DNA from: Puniceicoccaceae bacterium
Lineage (GTDB): Bacteria > Verrucomicrobiota > Verrucomicrobiia > Opitutales > JAFGAQ01
Assembly (NCBI GenBank): GCA_040224245.1
Contig: JBEGIR010000039.1
Location: 1-40,603, forward strand
DNA length: 40,603 bases
Direction of reading: 5' to 3'
Positions within the stretch are counted from its first letter, which is position 1; each line of letters begins with the position of its first letter. Shown here piece after piece: positions 8,191-16,756 of the stretch. Both the position numbers and the translations under genes were made by a program. The notes below the pieces were generated by a model, which saw only the letters and a program-made list of their open reading frames with translations, made no database searches and was not told where the DNA came from.

Positions 8191-10371
8191 CTAAAAATGG
8201 GTTCGCACGCTCACGAAGAAACTCCGAGGTGAGCGTGGTCCGTAAAAGTATCCCGCATCCCGTTCAGCTCCACTGCTCAGATCCTTCTGGCGTTCATCCC
8301 AAAGGTTGCGCACCCCAAAACCAAGATCAATGTGGGCCGCCCTCTCGCCTTCTCCGAGCGCGATGTGTTTGGTAAAGGACAAGTCCATCACCCAAAATGG
8401 ATCGGTTGCTTGATTTACCCATGCTTCCGTCTCGTTTACGGCAATCATCGACCCTGTATAGCGTACTCCGAGAAAAACGTCCAACAAGGCTTCGTTCAGA
8501 TAGGAAAACTGCAGCCTGCCGGTCCATCGCGGAGCTTCGGTAAAGCGGCGCTCAAAAACTCCATCCAGAATCTCGGCAGGCTCTTCAAAGCGGGCATCAT
8601 TCAAAGCAACACCTGCTTCCACACTGAAATGCGGCAGAAAGCGATAGCGCATGTTGAGTTCCGTTCCCTGAACAACCGCTCCACCCGCATTCACACGCTC
8701 CTTAAAAGCCAGTCCGTCCGCATCGATGAAAACGAGATCTGGAACATGAAACACATCCGAGATCTCAGTGCGGTACAGTTCCAGATCCACTTGCAACTGA
8801 TTCTCCGCAAAAGCGGGAGTCCACACAAATCCCGTAGCGTATGAGACCGAGCGCTCCTCCTTCAACCCCGCTCCATTGCGCACCCTCGTGGGATCCTCAA
8901 GGATTTCAATGTGAAAATCTTCGTCAAAAATCTCCGGTGCACGAAATCCCGTCGACACCGACGCGCGCAGCGTCAGTGCTTCTGTTGCGGTCAAGCGAAC
9001 TGCCGCCCGCGGAGACCAAACCCAATCCGCCAGCTGTGAGTGCTTGTCGCTCCGCAGCCCGAGGATGAGCGTCCAGTCCGCACTGGGATCCCATTCGTCC
9101 TGCAAAAATACACCCAGGTTGTCAAAAACGTCGTCAGCAATTGCATCTTCACCCGAAAAAGCGGCCACCGTGCCGTCACTGCGCAGCGGCTGTCCGAGAT
9201 GATTCCTTTTTTCATCAAATACCGCATCCCGTTGATACTGGACGCCAAAGGAGAGCGTATGACGCGGTAACTGCAAGGTACCCAGCGAGTCCAGATACAG
9301 TCGCTCGCTGCGCGTCATTCCATAGAGCATCTTGGCCTGCTCCACTGCCGCCAGGTATTCCTGCTCGTCATAGCCTGCACTGCCCGGTAAGGCAACTGAC
9401 CCCACTCCCCCGTAGTAGCTGTCGCGCTCGACATCCGACAAGGAAGCTCCGACTTTGTAACGAAAGTGCTCACTCAGTTCCTGGTCCCAGAATACACCGC
9501 CCCGATGCCAGCGGTGCTCAAGTGCCTCCGTGATCTGAGTCTCATGCGGCGCGAGATCGAAGCGATCTCCACTGCGGCGCTCCTCCCAAGTGTAGGCGTA
9601 ATTCACCCGGATGCGTCCAGTCGACGTAGGGTAGACCCAAAAATGGGTGCCAACCGAATAGTAGTCTTTTTCCGTAATGTCAGTAAACCCATCCCCATTC
9701 AGATCCACCGCATCGCTCTTTCGCACATCACCATACACGGTACCCGCATGCTGGCGGAATCCTGCGAACCAGTCCTTCTTCCCTGCCACGAGCATTGACG
9801 ACGCCCCATCCACCTGCTCAAAGGTTGCCGAAATATCCACCCCATTCACAAAGGGTTCTTGCGGAATCAGGTTGATCACACCCGCAACCGCCCCTGCACC
9901 ATAGAGCGATGACGCACCTCCCTTGACCACCTCAATACGCTCGATGAACGAGGTTGAAATGTGCTCGAGTCCGTAGACCGCTGCCAGACCTGAAAACAAT
10001 GGTTGTCCATCAAACAAAAGCCGGTTGTAGCCAGCGCCAAGCCCGAGGAGTTTCACTTCTGTGGTGCCACAGTTCTGGCAATTGGCTTCCACCCTGGCAC
10101 CCGGCAAGTAGTCGAGAGCAGTGGCAATATCGCCAGCGTTGAAGGTGAAAAACAAGTCTGCGCCCAGCACTTCCATCTTCACGGGCAGATCCAACAGACT
10201 TCGCTCCGTGCGCGTCGCCGTCGACACCACCTGATACGCATCGAGCGTAAGAATCGCATCGCCGTCGTTGGCAAAAGCAGGAGAGCTAACGCACGCACCC
10301 AGTAGGAATACCAGCAGGTGTGAGCGACAAAAGAGTGAATTTGGTCTGGATCGCATAGGTAGGTTGAACAT
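8191..10371 (-). CDS. TonB-dependent receptor with a CxxC motif in the plug
   Basis: 726 residues from the ATG at 10371; a second ATG at 10356 gives an equally good signal peptide (LLVFLLGACVSSPAFA). The TonB box region is LTLDAYQVVSTATRTERS. The plug carries the sequence NCQNCGTTEVKLLGLGAGYN, then LLFDGQPLFSGLAAVYGLE and IEVVKGGASSLYGAGAVAGVIN, followed by a 22-strand-type barrel that ends SVRTHF. Receptors with this N-C-x-x-C-(G/N) plug segment form a recognisable subgroup, abundant in Bacteroidota. The two cysteines could bind a metal or form a disulfide. Substrate is unknown; iron, copper or a metallophore are the options. It sits beside nsrR on the same strand and has two tandem palindromes immediately upstream, so it is probably tightly controlled. 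Confidence 0.9.
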   Translation of the reverse strand: MFNLPMRSRPNSLFCRSHLLVFLLGACVSSPAFANDGDAILTLDAYQVVSTATRTERSLLDLPVKMEVLGADLFFTFNAGDIATALDYLPGARVEANCQNCGTTEVKLLGLGAGYNRLLFDGQPLFSGLAAVYGLEHISTSFIERIEVVKGGASSLYGAGAVAGVINLIPQEPFVNGVDISATFEQVDGASSMLVAGKKDWFAGFRQHAGTVYGDVRKSDAVDLNGDGFTDITEKDYYSVGTHFWVYPTSTGRIRVNYAYTWEERRSGDRFDLAPHETQITEALEHRWHRGGVFWDQELSEHFRYKVGASLSDVERDSYYGGVGSVALPGSAGYDEQEYLAAVEQAKMLYGMTRSERLYLDSLGTLQLPRHTLSFGVQYQRDAVFDEKRNHLGQPLRSDGTVAAFSGEDAIADDVFDNLGVFLQDEWDPSADWTLILGLRSDKHSQLADWVWSPRAAVRLTATEALTLRASVSTGFRAPEIFDEDFHIEILEDPTRVRNGAGLKEERSVSYATGFVWTPAFAENQLQVDLELYRTEISDVFHVPDLVFIDADGLAFKERVNAGGAVVQGTELNMRYRFLPHFSVEAGVALNDARFEEPAEILDGVFERRFTEAPRWTGRLQFSYLNEALLDVFLGVRYTGSMIAVNETEAWVNQATDPFWVMDLSFTKHIALGEGERAAHIDLGFGVRNLWDERQKDLSSGAERDAGYFYGPRSPRSFFVSVRTHF

Positions 10372-10383
10372 GAAAACATATCA

Positions 10384-10424
10384 TGTAGCTTGAGCTACAA
10401 TCAAAAGATGTAGCCTTGGCTACA
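10384..10424. promoter_or_regulatory. Two tandem 16-bp palindromes upstream of the CxxC TonB receptor
   Basis: TGTAGCTTGAGCTACA (10384-10399) and TGTAGCCTTGGCTACA (10409-10424) are both perfect 7-2-7 inverted repeats, with starts 25 bases apart. They share the half-site TGTAGC and lie 13 bases upstream of the receptor ATG. The minus strand shows a possible promoter overlapping them (TTGATT, 17 bases, ATATGT), so a bound dimer pair would block transcription. They do not resemble the NsrR site at 11104-11128. The cognate regulator is not evident in the window. Confidence 0.75.
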
Positions 10425-10602
10425 AATAATAATTGTTAACAGTGAAAATTCACAGGGACGCGCATTTCAATCCATGAATGAGCCATTCCAGCCCAAATCC
10501 TTAACACGTAAGACCCATAAAGCCTGTGGCAGTAGACAGCTCGAAGCTGCAATCACTGGGACTTGCAGTGCTGGTCTGCCTCTACATTCAACCCAGGCAC
10601 CT

Positions 10603-11058
10603 TCAATTCACCGCATCCGAGTCATCGGAATCCCCAAGAATCGTGCGAAACTGCTCCGATTTCCCCGATATCAGGTCCTCCAACGTATAGCGTTCAAGTA
10701 CCCTAAAAAACATGTCCGCCGCTTCGTCGAGCACCCGCTTCAGGTTGCAGGAGGGACGCAAGCGACACGACACTCCACGGTGCTGGCAATCGATCACACG
10801 ATCATCCGATTCCCCAAGACGCACCACCTCACCCACATTGATCCGTCCAGGTTCCCGTGCCAGAGTGAAGCCTCCACCACTTCCTTTCTGCGTATGCAGA
10901 TAACCCGCCTTTCCCAGGCGATGCACAACCTTGACCAGGTGATTGCGCGAGATACCGTGAGCGCTCGCAACTTCATCCACAGTGGTACGCACATTACCTC
11001 TCACCGCAGCGTGCATGAGCACGCGCAGCGCAAAATCAGATTGAAGGCTGAGTTTCAT
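10603..11058 (-). CDS. nsrR: NsrR, nitric-oxide-sensing Rrf2-family repressor
   Basis: 151 residues from the ATG at 11058, which gives the canonical Rrf2 start MKLSLQSDFALRVLMHAA; the longer frame to 11094 is not needed. The winged helix spans about residues 24-62 (TVDEVASAHGISRNHLVKVVHRLGKAGYL) with the wing KGSGGGFTLAREP. Three cysteines, C91, C98 and C104 in VIDCQHRGVSCRLRPSCNLKRVL, sit where NsrR proteins bind their Fe-S cluster, and D8 matches the fourth ligand known in Streptomyces NsrR. NO destroys the cluster and releases the repressor. The gene is divergent from ric with an NsrR-type operator in between, which supports the call over IscR or RirA. Confidence 0.88.
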   Translation of the reverse strand: MKLSLQSDFALRVLMHAAVRGNVRTTVDEVASAHGISRNHLVKVVHRLGKAGYLHTQKGSGGGFTLAREPGRINVGEVVRLGESDDRVIDCQHRGVSCRLRPSCNLKRVLDEAADMFFRVLERYTLEDLISGKSEQFRTILGDSDDSDAVN

Positions 11059-11103
11059 TTCTAGCATTCCAACATGACTGCTTTTGAAATGCATTCAATT
11101 TTT

Positions 11104-11128
11104 AAATATGTATTTTTAATGCATATTT
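11104..11128. promoter_or_regulatory. Probable NsrR operator between nsrR and ric
   Basis: A 25-base near-palindrome with 11-base arms around a TTT centre and one arm mismatch. Its core ATGTATTTTTAATGCAT (11108-11124) matches the proteobacterial NsrR consensus ATGYATTTNAAATRCAT at 16 of 17 positions. It lies 46 bases before the nsrR start and 54 bases before ric, so it can serve both promoters. A second AT-rich ATGCAT motif lies nearby at 11089-11094. The match is to a consensus recalled from Proteobacteria; use in this phylum is inferred. Confidence 0.75.
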
Positions 11129-11182
11129 GAATTGCGTTGAAATCACTTCTACAACACGCTCCCCAAAAAACCATCTTTCATC

Positions 11183-11893
11183 ATGTCTGAAATCAACGAA
11201 CAATCTACAGTTGCAGCTTGGGTTCGCGCCATGCCTATCCGTGCTGGCATCTTCGAGAATCTGGGCATCGACTATTGCTGCGGTGGCAAAAAGCCGCTGG
11301 CCGATGTCTGCGCCCGCAAAGGTCTTGACGTCAAAACAGTCGTTTCGATGCTCAAGGCGCTCGATGCAGTCTCGGATTCCGAGGGCATCGACGTCGAACA
11401 ACTTTCGCTGCGCGAACTCTGTGATCACATTGAACGCCAACACCATGACTGGTTGAGGCAGGAGCTTCCACGCCTCGATTTCATGACCGAGAAGGTGGCG
11501 CGCGTTCACGGTGACAGCGAGCCACGGCTAGTCGAGATCCGCAAAGTCTTCGAGTCGTTTGGTCCGGACCTCGTCGAACACACCGTTGAGGAGGAATCCA
11601 GTGTGTTCCCGCTGATTCGCAAACTGGAGTCCAATCCAGGCGAAGCGAAAATCATCGCGGAGAACCTGCGCAGTGCCATTCAGAAGCTTGAAGCGGAACA
11701 CGACCAGGCTGGCTCGGCACTCGAGCGTTTCTCCGAACTGACGGATCGCTACCAGCCTCCCGAGTGGGCCTGCAACACCTTCCGCGCACTCTACGACACG
11801 CTCGAGCGACTCGAACGCAACATGCACCAGCATGTGCACAAGGAAAACAACATCCTGTTTCCCGCCGCACTTGCGATGGCAGCGAATCGCTGA
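11183..11893 (+). CDS. ric: Ric/YtfE/ScdA iron-sulfur cluster repair di-iron protein
   Basis: 236 residues, cytoplasmic. The N-terminal ScdA_N domain (about 5-60) contains the conserved ATTFENLGIDYCCGG-like segment here written AGIFENLGIDYCCGG with C32 and C33. A hemerythrin-like four-helix bundle follows, with ligand candidates H87/H88, H133 and E137 (VEHTVEEES), H173 (AEHDQAG), H217/H219 and E221 (HQHVHKEN). Length and domain order match RIC proteins, which repair Fe-S clusters after NO or peroxide damage. It is the first gene after the NsrR operator and divergent from nsrR, the classical arrangement for NO-induced expression. A DGC protein follows 54 bases downstream on the same strand. 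Confidence 0.93.
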   Translation: MSEINEQSTVAAWVRAMPIRAGIFENLGIDYCCGGKKPLADVCARKGLDVKTVVSMLKALDAVSDSEGIDVEQLSLRELCDHIERQHHDWLRQELPRLDFMTEKVARVHGDSEPRLVEIRKVFESFGPDLVEHTVEEESSVFPLIRKLESNPGEAKIIAENLRSAIQKLEAEHDQAGSALERFSELTDRYQPPEWACNTFRALYDTLERLERNMHQHVHKENNILFPAALAMAANR

Positions 11894-11947
11894 CCGACCG
11901 TCTCACATTGACTCACCATCAATTCTCAATCCGGAATCGCTTCAAAC

Positions 11948-12373
11948 ATGAAGGTATCCCGTCCAGAAACACCACCTGACGCACAGCCATTGATCTATTC
12001 CTGCTCGGGATGTTCCAGTGCGGCCCAGTTGGCCAATCACCTCGCCGTGCGCATGGATCGATTGGGTGAGGCCGAAATGTCGTGCATCGCCGGCCTCGGG
12101 GGTGACGTGAAACCTTTGGTGAGAACAGCATTGCGTGCAGTCGAATCGGGCCGACCCATTGTCATGATCGATGGATGCGCACTCAAATGCGGCCATCACA
12201 TCCTGGCGCGCCACGGCATCACCGCTGACCTGCACTGGGATCTCGGAAAGAAAAAGGTCAGAAAGGAGAAACACGTCGATTTTGACCCTTCGCAGGCGAA
12301 GGAACTCGAAATCGAACTGCAACAGAGCATGCAAACCATCAAGCGTTTGTCCGATGAACCCTCTCAAGTCTAA
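11948..12373 (+). CDS. DGC-domain putative zinc-binding protein
   Basis: 141 residues. The cysteine pattern is that of the DGC family: YSCSGCSSAAQLAN (C19, C22), MSCIAGLGGD (C46) and IDGCALKC (C77, C81). These five cysteines probably bind zinc or another thiophilic metal. The C-terminal third is charged (KKKVRKEKHVDFDPSQAKELE) and probably helical. Biochemical function of the family is unknown. It follows ric and overlaps the next gene by 20 bases, so it belongs to the ric operon, where a metal-handling or thiol-redox part in the NO response is plausible. Confidence 0.85.
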   Translation: MKVSRPETPPDAQPLIYSCSGCSSAAQLANHLAVRMDRLGEAEMSCIAGLGGDVKPLVRTALRAVESGRPIVMIDGCALKCGHHILARHGITADLHWDLGKKKVRKEKHVDFDPSQAKELEIELQQSMQTIKRLSDEPSQV

Positions 12374-12779
12374 ATTCCCAAACACGATCACAACTCCGCC
12401 GTTCAGCGGAACCGCCCGCTCGGTGATTGACACTTCCCAATGGTTTTCCATTGCGACAACGGGTGCCCAGGGTCCTCACCTCGCAGCATGCTGGACACGC
12501 AACATTCTCGCCCTCGGGTATTCGGACCAGACCATTTCCATTCCGGTTTGGCGTTTGCAGCAAACGGAACGAAATTTGACCAAGGATCCCCGTATGCAAT
12601 TACTCTTTGTTTCGTCAAAAGTGGTGCGTGCTGCGGGTCCCGGGCAGGGTCTGACCGTTTCCGGAACGGGAACCATTCACCGGGCAGGTCCGCTTTTTGA
12701 AGAAGCACGGCAAACCCTTCAATGGATTCACGGAGTTCTGATGCTTTCGATTCATTCGTGGAATCTGCATTTGCCCTAG
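12354..12779 (+). CDS. Pyridoxamine 5'-phosphate oxidase-like flavin/haem-binding fold protein
   Basis: 141 residues from the ATG at 12354, which overlaps the DGC gene by 20 bases; a longer frame upstream to 12171 only reads through the DGC gene in another phase. The sequence has the split-barrel pattern of PNPOx-like proteins: a first strand QWFSIATTGAQGPHLAACW, then DQTISIPVWRLQQTERNL with a following DPRMQLLFVS, and a GQGLTVSGTGTIHR strand. It lacks the full residue set of true PNPOx, so a small FMN-, F420- or haem-binding oxidoreductase is more likely than vitamin B6 synthesis. Its place in the NsrR-controlled operon suggests a redox task. Confidence 0.75.
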   Translation: MNPLKSKFPNTITTPPFSGTARSVIDTSQWFSIATTGAQGPHLAACWTRNILALGYSDQTISIPVWRLQQTERNLTKDPRMQLLFVSSKVVRAAGPGQGLTVSGTGTIHRAGPLFEEARQTLQWIHGVLMLSIHSWNLHLP

Positions 12780-12829
12780 TTTCTCTGCCGAGAAAACCCA
12801 CTCCAAACACCAAACTCTAAGCATCCATC

Positions 12830-13783
12830 ATGAAACTCATTGAACCCGCAATCCCCGAATACGGACTGGCATTACCGGAAGAACATCCGGTGCGAATCTA
12901 CCTCGAGGAAAACGCTCACCTGGGTCGACTGCTCGACGAGTTGGAACCTGTGGATCCGCTCTCCGACTACCAGTTGGTCTACAATCTTTTCAATCAGGTC
13001 GCTTGCGTCGACATCCGTTACACGCGCAAGGAGAACCAGCTCTTTCCCTACCTGGAAAAACGCGGCTGGTATGGCCCCAGCCAGGGCATGTGGTCCTTTC
13101 AGGATGAAAACCGCAAACTGATCAAACAGGTGCGCCGTCGTCTCGAAAGTGGCAAGCTCGACCACTTGCACGCTGAGATTCGCACCATGATCGCAGAGCT
13201 GCGCCGCATGAGGGAGATCGAAGAGAGTCGGCTATTTCCGCTCGCCTTGGAAATCCTGCTTCCCGAGGACTGGGAAGCAATGAAGCATGGCGAGTCCGAA
13301 ATTGGCTGGATGCACCGGACTGCTGATGCTTCCTCTGTTGAAACCGCGCCGACACCCGTGCAGGCCCTTGCTGAAGGCATTTTGCGCATGAACGAGGGAA
13401 CGATGACGCTTGAGCAGATCAACCTGATGCTGCAGTTCATTCCTTTTGATCTCACCTATGTCGATGAGAATGACCGTGTGCTCTTCTACAACCGCGGAGA
13501 GGACCGCGTCTTCCCACGCAGTGCAGGTGTGATCGGTCGTGAGGTCCGGTTTTGTCACCCTCCCAAAAGTGTTGGCACAGTGCTGGAAATTCTCGATGCG
13601 TTTCGCGCGGGCAACAAGGATGAGGCTGAATTCTGGATCCGTTTCAAGGGTCGCATGGTTCACATTCGCTACTTTGCCATTCGCGACGCAGTTGGAACAT
13701 ACCGTGGTGTCATCGAAGTTTCGCAGGATATCACGGATATTCAAAAGCTTGAGGGTGAAAAACGCTTGTTGGATTGGGACTGA
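12830..13783 (+). CDS. DUF438-type hemerythrin plus PAS protein
   Basis: 317 residues. The N-terminal half (about 15-160) is hemerythrin-like: EEHPVRIYLEENAHLGRLL, HLDH-type positions replaced by DIRYTRKENQLFPYLEKRGWYGPSQGMW, then DHLHAEIRTM and EESRLFPLALEILLPEDWEAM. The C-terminal half (about 185-310) is a PAS domain starting MTLEQINLMLQFIPFDLTYVDENDRVLFYN and closing with GVIEVSQDITDIQKLEG. This architecture matches the DUF438 proteins found in many NO- or oxygen-responding bacteria. A di-iron site could bind O2 or NO, and the PAS domain could bind a ligand or relay. It lies 50 bases after the PNPOx-like gene and 18 before the MOSC gene. Confidence 0.85.
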   Translation: MKLIEPAIPEYGLALPEEHPVRIYLEENAHLGRLLDELEPVDPLSDYQLVYNLFNQVACVDIRYTRKENQLFPYLEKRGWYGPSQGMWSFQDENRKLIKQVRRRLESGKLDHLHAEIRTMIAELRRMREIEESRLFPLALEILLPEDWEAMKHGESEIGWMHRTADASSVETAPTPVQALAEGILRMNEGTMTLEQINLMLQFIPFDLTYVDENDRVLFYNRGEDRVFPRSAGVIGREVRFCHPPKSVGTVLEILDAFRAGNKDEAEFWIRFKGRMVHIRYFAIRDAVGTYRGVIEVSQDITDIQKLEGEKRLLDWD

Positions 13784-13801
13784 TGCCCTAACGCATGCTT
13801 C

Positions 13802-14539
13802 ATGAGTTCGCATCTCCAGTCTTCACCTGTCCCTTCTCAAGTGGCCCCACAGATTCACTCCGTTCAGGTTGGGCGCATTCAGCCATTCACTCGCAAGGGC
13901 ACGAGCAGTGCGATTGCAAAGCACCAGATCGAAGGTCGTGTTCGCGTGCAAATGCTCGGCCTCTCAGGTGACGAACAAGCGGACAAGAAGGTCCACGGTG
14001 GACCCGACAAGGCCATACACGCGTACCCTCTGGAGCACTATGCGTTCTGGAACGCAGATCTGCTGAAAGATCACGTCCTGCTGCAGAAACCCGGTGCTTT
14101 TGGAGAAAATCTGACGACGCGCGGCCTGACCGAACAGAACATTTGCATCGGCGACCGCTGGAGCATTGGAACCGTGCTACTCGAAGTTTCCCAGGGACGC
14201 CAACCGTGCTGGAAACTGGATGATCGTTTCTCAGTCAAAGGCCTGTGTCGGCGCGTTCAGGACACCCGCCTGACCGGCTGGTATTTTCGCGTAATCGAAC
14301 CCGGCGTTCTGCAGGCTGGTGAGGAGATAACACTGCAAGCTCGCCCCTACCCCGAATGGAGCATTAAACGCGTGATGGATCTGCTCTGGGGTCGCAAGGC
14401 AGATCCCGAACTGCTCAAAAGCGCCAGCGAACTTCCACTGCCTTCGAGCTGGACGCATCGCTTCGCGGAGCGCGCACGCGATAGTAGTTCTGTGAGCAAT
14501 GAGAGTGCTCGCCTCGACGGCCCCGGTACTGCGGCGTGA
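13802..14539 (+). CDS. MOSC domain protein, YiiM-like
   Basis: 245 residues. The MOSC beta-barrel spans about 20-175: EGRVRVQMLGLSGDEQADKKVHGGPDKAIHAYP, KPGAFGENLTTRGLTEQNICIGDRW, and VSQGRQPCWKL with the conserved molybdenum-cofactor-binding cysteine at C136. A C-terminal three-helix segment (about 190-230, YPEWSIKRVMDLLW) matches the YiiM-type extension. In E. coli YiiM reduces N-hydroxylated compounds using molybdenum cofactor. It is the last gene of the run that begins with ric, so it may remove N-hydroxylated products of nitrosative damage; that link is inference. Confidence 0.87.
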   Translation: MSSHLQSSPVPSQVAPQIHSVQVGRIQPFTRKGTSSAIAKHQIEGRVRVQMLGLSGDEQADKKVHGGPDKAIHAYPLEHYAFWNADLLKDHVLLQKPGAFGENLTTRGLTEQNICIGDRWSIGTVLLEVSQGRQPCWKLDDRFSVKGLCRRVQDTRLTGWYFRVIEPGVLQAGEEITLQARPYPEWSIKRVMDLLWGRKADPELLKSASELPLPSSWTHRFAERARDSSSVSNESARLDGPGTAA

Positions 14540-14724
14540 CCCCAATTGTCCGCCTGACTCAAAAGAACCGCCCCTTTTTCAATCCAGTCCGTTTTGCGTT
14601 TCCGCATCAGACTGCATTGTGCCAGATGCTCTCAATTGCTCCCTCTTGGAGTATCTTTGCTCCCTCACGGGGTGGAAGTGATGTTTCGAATCCCCTATGC
14701 TGATGCGTTGGATCACATTGTCTT

Positions 14725-16710
14725 ATGCCTACACAACTGCAAACTCACTTCACACGCTTCGCCACTCCTCTGCTGCTCGCAGGTCTGCTTTCCGGGTCAG
14801 TTCAGGCCCAATCCGAGGATTCGATTCTGGACCTGCAACCCTATGTGGTGCGCTCCGACACCGGACAACCCGTGCTCGAAATCTCGGAGCGCGACTTGCA
14901 ACAGCGCCAGGCCACCGACCTTGAAGATGCACTCTCACTCGATCCGAGCATCATGGTTGGAGGATCGACCGGAGTCGCCCAGAAAATTTATGTGCGAAAT
15001 CTGGGCGAAGCCATGATCAATGTCAGTGTGGATGGAGCATCTCAGGCTGGCGCGCTCTTTCACCACACGGGTCGCATTGCGGTCGAACCCGACTTGCTCC
15101 GGCAAATTGACGTGCAACCCGGCATCGGAAGTGTTTCAGAAGGCCCCGGAGCTTTGGGCGGTTCCATCCGTTTCCAAACCAAAGATCCCTCTGATCTGCT
15201 GCGTCCAGGACAACGCTGGGGTTCCCTGCTCAAATACGGTTATTTTGGAAACACGTCCGGAGATAAAATCAGTCTCAGCGCCTATGGTCAGTTGAACAAA
15301 CCATGGAGCGTGCTCGCGAGTCACGTACGTTCCGATTATGGCAACATTGAAGATGGAAAGGGCAATGAACTCGTGGGTTCAGGTACAGAGCAAGTTGCCA
15401 CACTGCTCAAACTGGCAGGTTCGTTCGACAACGGACATTCCATCCGGCTGAGTTTTGAGAATCTTGAAGAAGAAGGCGAAAAACTGCGGCGTCCGGAATG
15501 GGCACCCGGTCCGGGAAATCCATTGTTTCCGATGGAATCCGAGCGCCAAACCTACACTGCCAACTACCGTTACGAATCGCCAAATGTGGACTGGCTGGGT
15601 CTCGGACTCATGCTCAGTCACACCGAAGCTGACATTTTACAAATCGGCCCATGGGGACCCTACACCGGTCAGATCGAAGGACAGCAGCTCAAGCTCTCCA
15701 ACACCCAGTCCATCGGTCGCGCAGAACTGCAATATGGATGGGACTATCGCCGCGATGAGGTCACCGCCGGCAGCACCGACTCCCCACACGCCTATTCTGA
15801 AACGGGCAAGGTAAACGGCTTGTTTGTCGAGGCAGAGTTACCCCTGTTCGATTCTCTCACCGCCTACGCGGGAGCGCGCTACGACCGCTACGAACTTGAG
15901 GACAGCATGGATCAACACTTCAACCACGACGGTTTCAGCCCGAGTCTCGCACTGGTCTATGACCTCACCGACTCACTGGTTCTGCGTCTGAGCGGGGCAA
16001 GTGCCTATCGCGGACCCGACATCAACGATGCATTCAAGATTGATTTTGTCAGCAACGACCCAGACATGGAGGCTGAAAAAGCACGCAATTATGAAGCCAG
16101 TCTGCTCTACCGAACCGGAGGGTTTTCAGCGGAGCTGGGTGCCTTTCAGCACACCATTGACGATGTCATCACCAATACCCTGCCATGGTCCAGCGTTTAT
16201 ACAAACGCAGGGAAACTCGAAACCGATGGGATCTACGCACGTGTGAGTTATGCCGGCTCCAACTACAATCTCAGCCTGCTCTACAATCACGCGGATACAG
16301 AATTGAACGATCAGGTCGCCACCCGATACCAGTATGGATCAGTGGTCTCTTCCATTGGAGATACCTGGGTGCTGGATGCCTCCTGGCAGGTCACTGACGC
16401 GATCGCGCTGGGTTGGAATTCCCGCCTCGTGCAGGAAATTGACGGCATTTCGATCCCCGAAGACATCGCCGGGATTCCCAACGCACGCATTCGCAAGCCC
16501 GGCTACGATATTCATGATTTCTACCTGAGCTGGGTACCCTCCTTCGAAGAACGCATCACCATCGTTCTCACCGTCAAGAACGTGTTCGACACCCATTATA
16601 TCAGCCATGGAAGCATCGAAAACATGACGGCAATTCCCGGATTTGAGGCTGTGATTGGTGCAGCGGAACCCGGTCGTGACATTCGTCTGTCCGCTTCCTT
16701 CCAGTTCTAG
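14725..16710 (+). CDS. TonB-dependent receptor, haem/siderophore-like class
   Basis: 661 residues with signal peptide (ATPLLLAGLLSGSVQAQ-SED). The TonB box region is ILDLQPYVV. The plug contains QATDLEDALSLDPSIMVGG, KIYVRNLGEAMINVSVDGA and IDVQPGIGSVSEGPGALGGSIRF, and the barrel ends LSASFQF. The plug pattern resembles haem, haemoglobin or copper-complex receptors more than carbohydrate receptors. It lies 185 bases after the MOSC gene and is followed by a strong terminator and then by a PepSY-TM gene; receptor plus PepSY-TM is a common pairing in metal acquisition, where the membrane protein reduces the imported chelate. Substrate is not determined by sequence. Confidence 0.9.
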   Translation: MPTQLQTHFTRFATPLLLAGLLSGSVQAQSEDSILDLQPYVVRSDTGQPVLEISERDLQQRQATDLEDALSLDPSIMVGGSTGVAQKIYVRNLGEAMINVSVDGASQAGALFHHTGRIAVEPDLLRQIDVQPGIGSVSEGPGALGGSIRFQTKDPSDLLRPGQRWGSLLKYGYFGNTSGDKISLSAYGQLNKPWSVLASHVRSDYGNIEDGKGNELVGSGTEQVATLLKLAGSFDNGHSIRLSFENLEEEGEKLRRPEWAPGPGNPLFPMESERQTYTANYRYESPNVDWLGLGLMLSHTEADILQIGPWGPYTGQIEGQQLKLSNTQSIGRAELQYGWDYRRDEVTAGSTDSPHAYSETGKVNGLFVEAELPLFDSLTAYAGARYDRYELEDSMDQHFNHDGFSPSLALVYDLTDSLVLRLSGASAYRGPDINDAFKIDFVSNDPDMEAEKARNYEASLLYRTGGFSAELGAFQHTIDDVITNTLPWSSVYTNAGKLETDGIYARVSYAGSNYNLSLLYNHADTELNDQVATRYQYGSVVSSIGDTWVLDASWQVTDAIALGWNSRLVQEIDGISIPEDIAGIPNARIRKPGYDIHDFYLSWVPSFEERITIVLTVKNVFDTHYISHGSIENMTAIPGFEAVIGAAEPGRDIRLSASFQF

Positions 16711-16756
16711 TTTCCCAGCGGAACGCTTGCAGAGGAGCACTTCCTCCGCAGGTTTG

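Noticed and set aside
12171-12353. Upstream extension of the PNPOx-like gene
   Set aside because: It reads through the DGC gene in another phase; the ATG at 12354 matches where family homology begins.
13232-13813. 193-codon minus-strand frame over DUF438
   Set aside because: Antisense to a well-supported PAS/hemerythrin gene.
14540-14724. Possible cobalamin or other riboswitch before the haem-like TonB receptor
   Set aside because: No recognisable B12-box or conserved riboswitch core was found in the 185-base leader.
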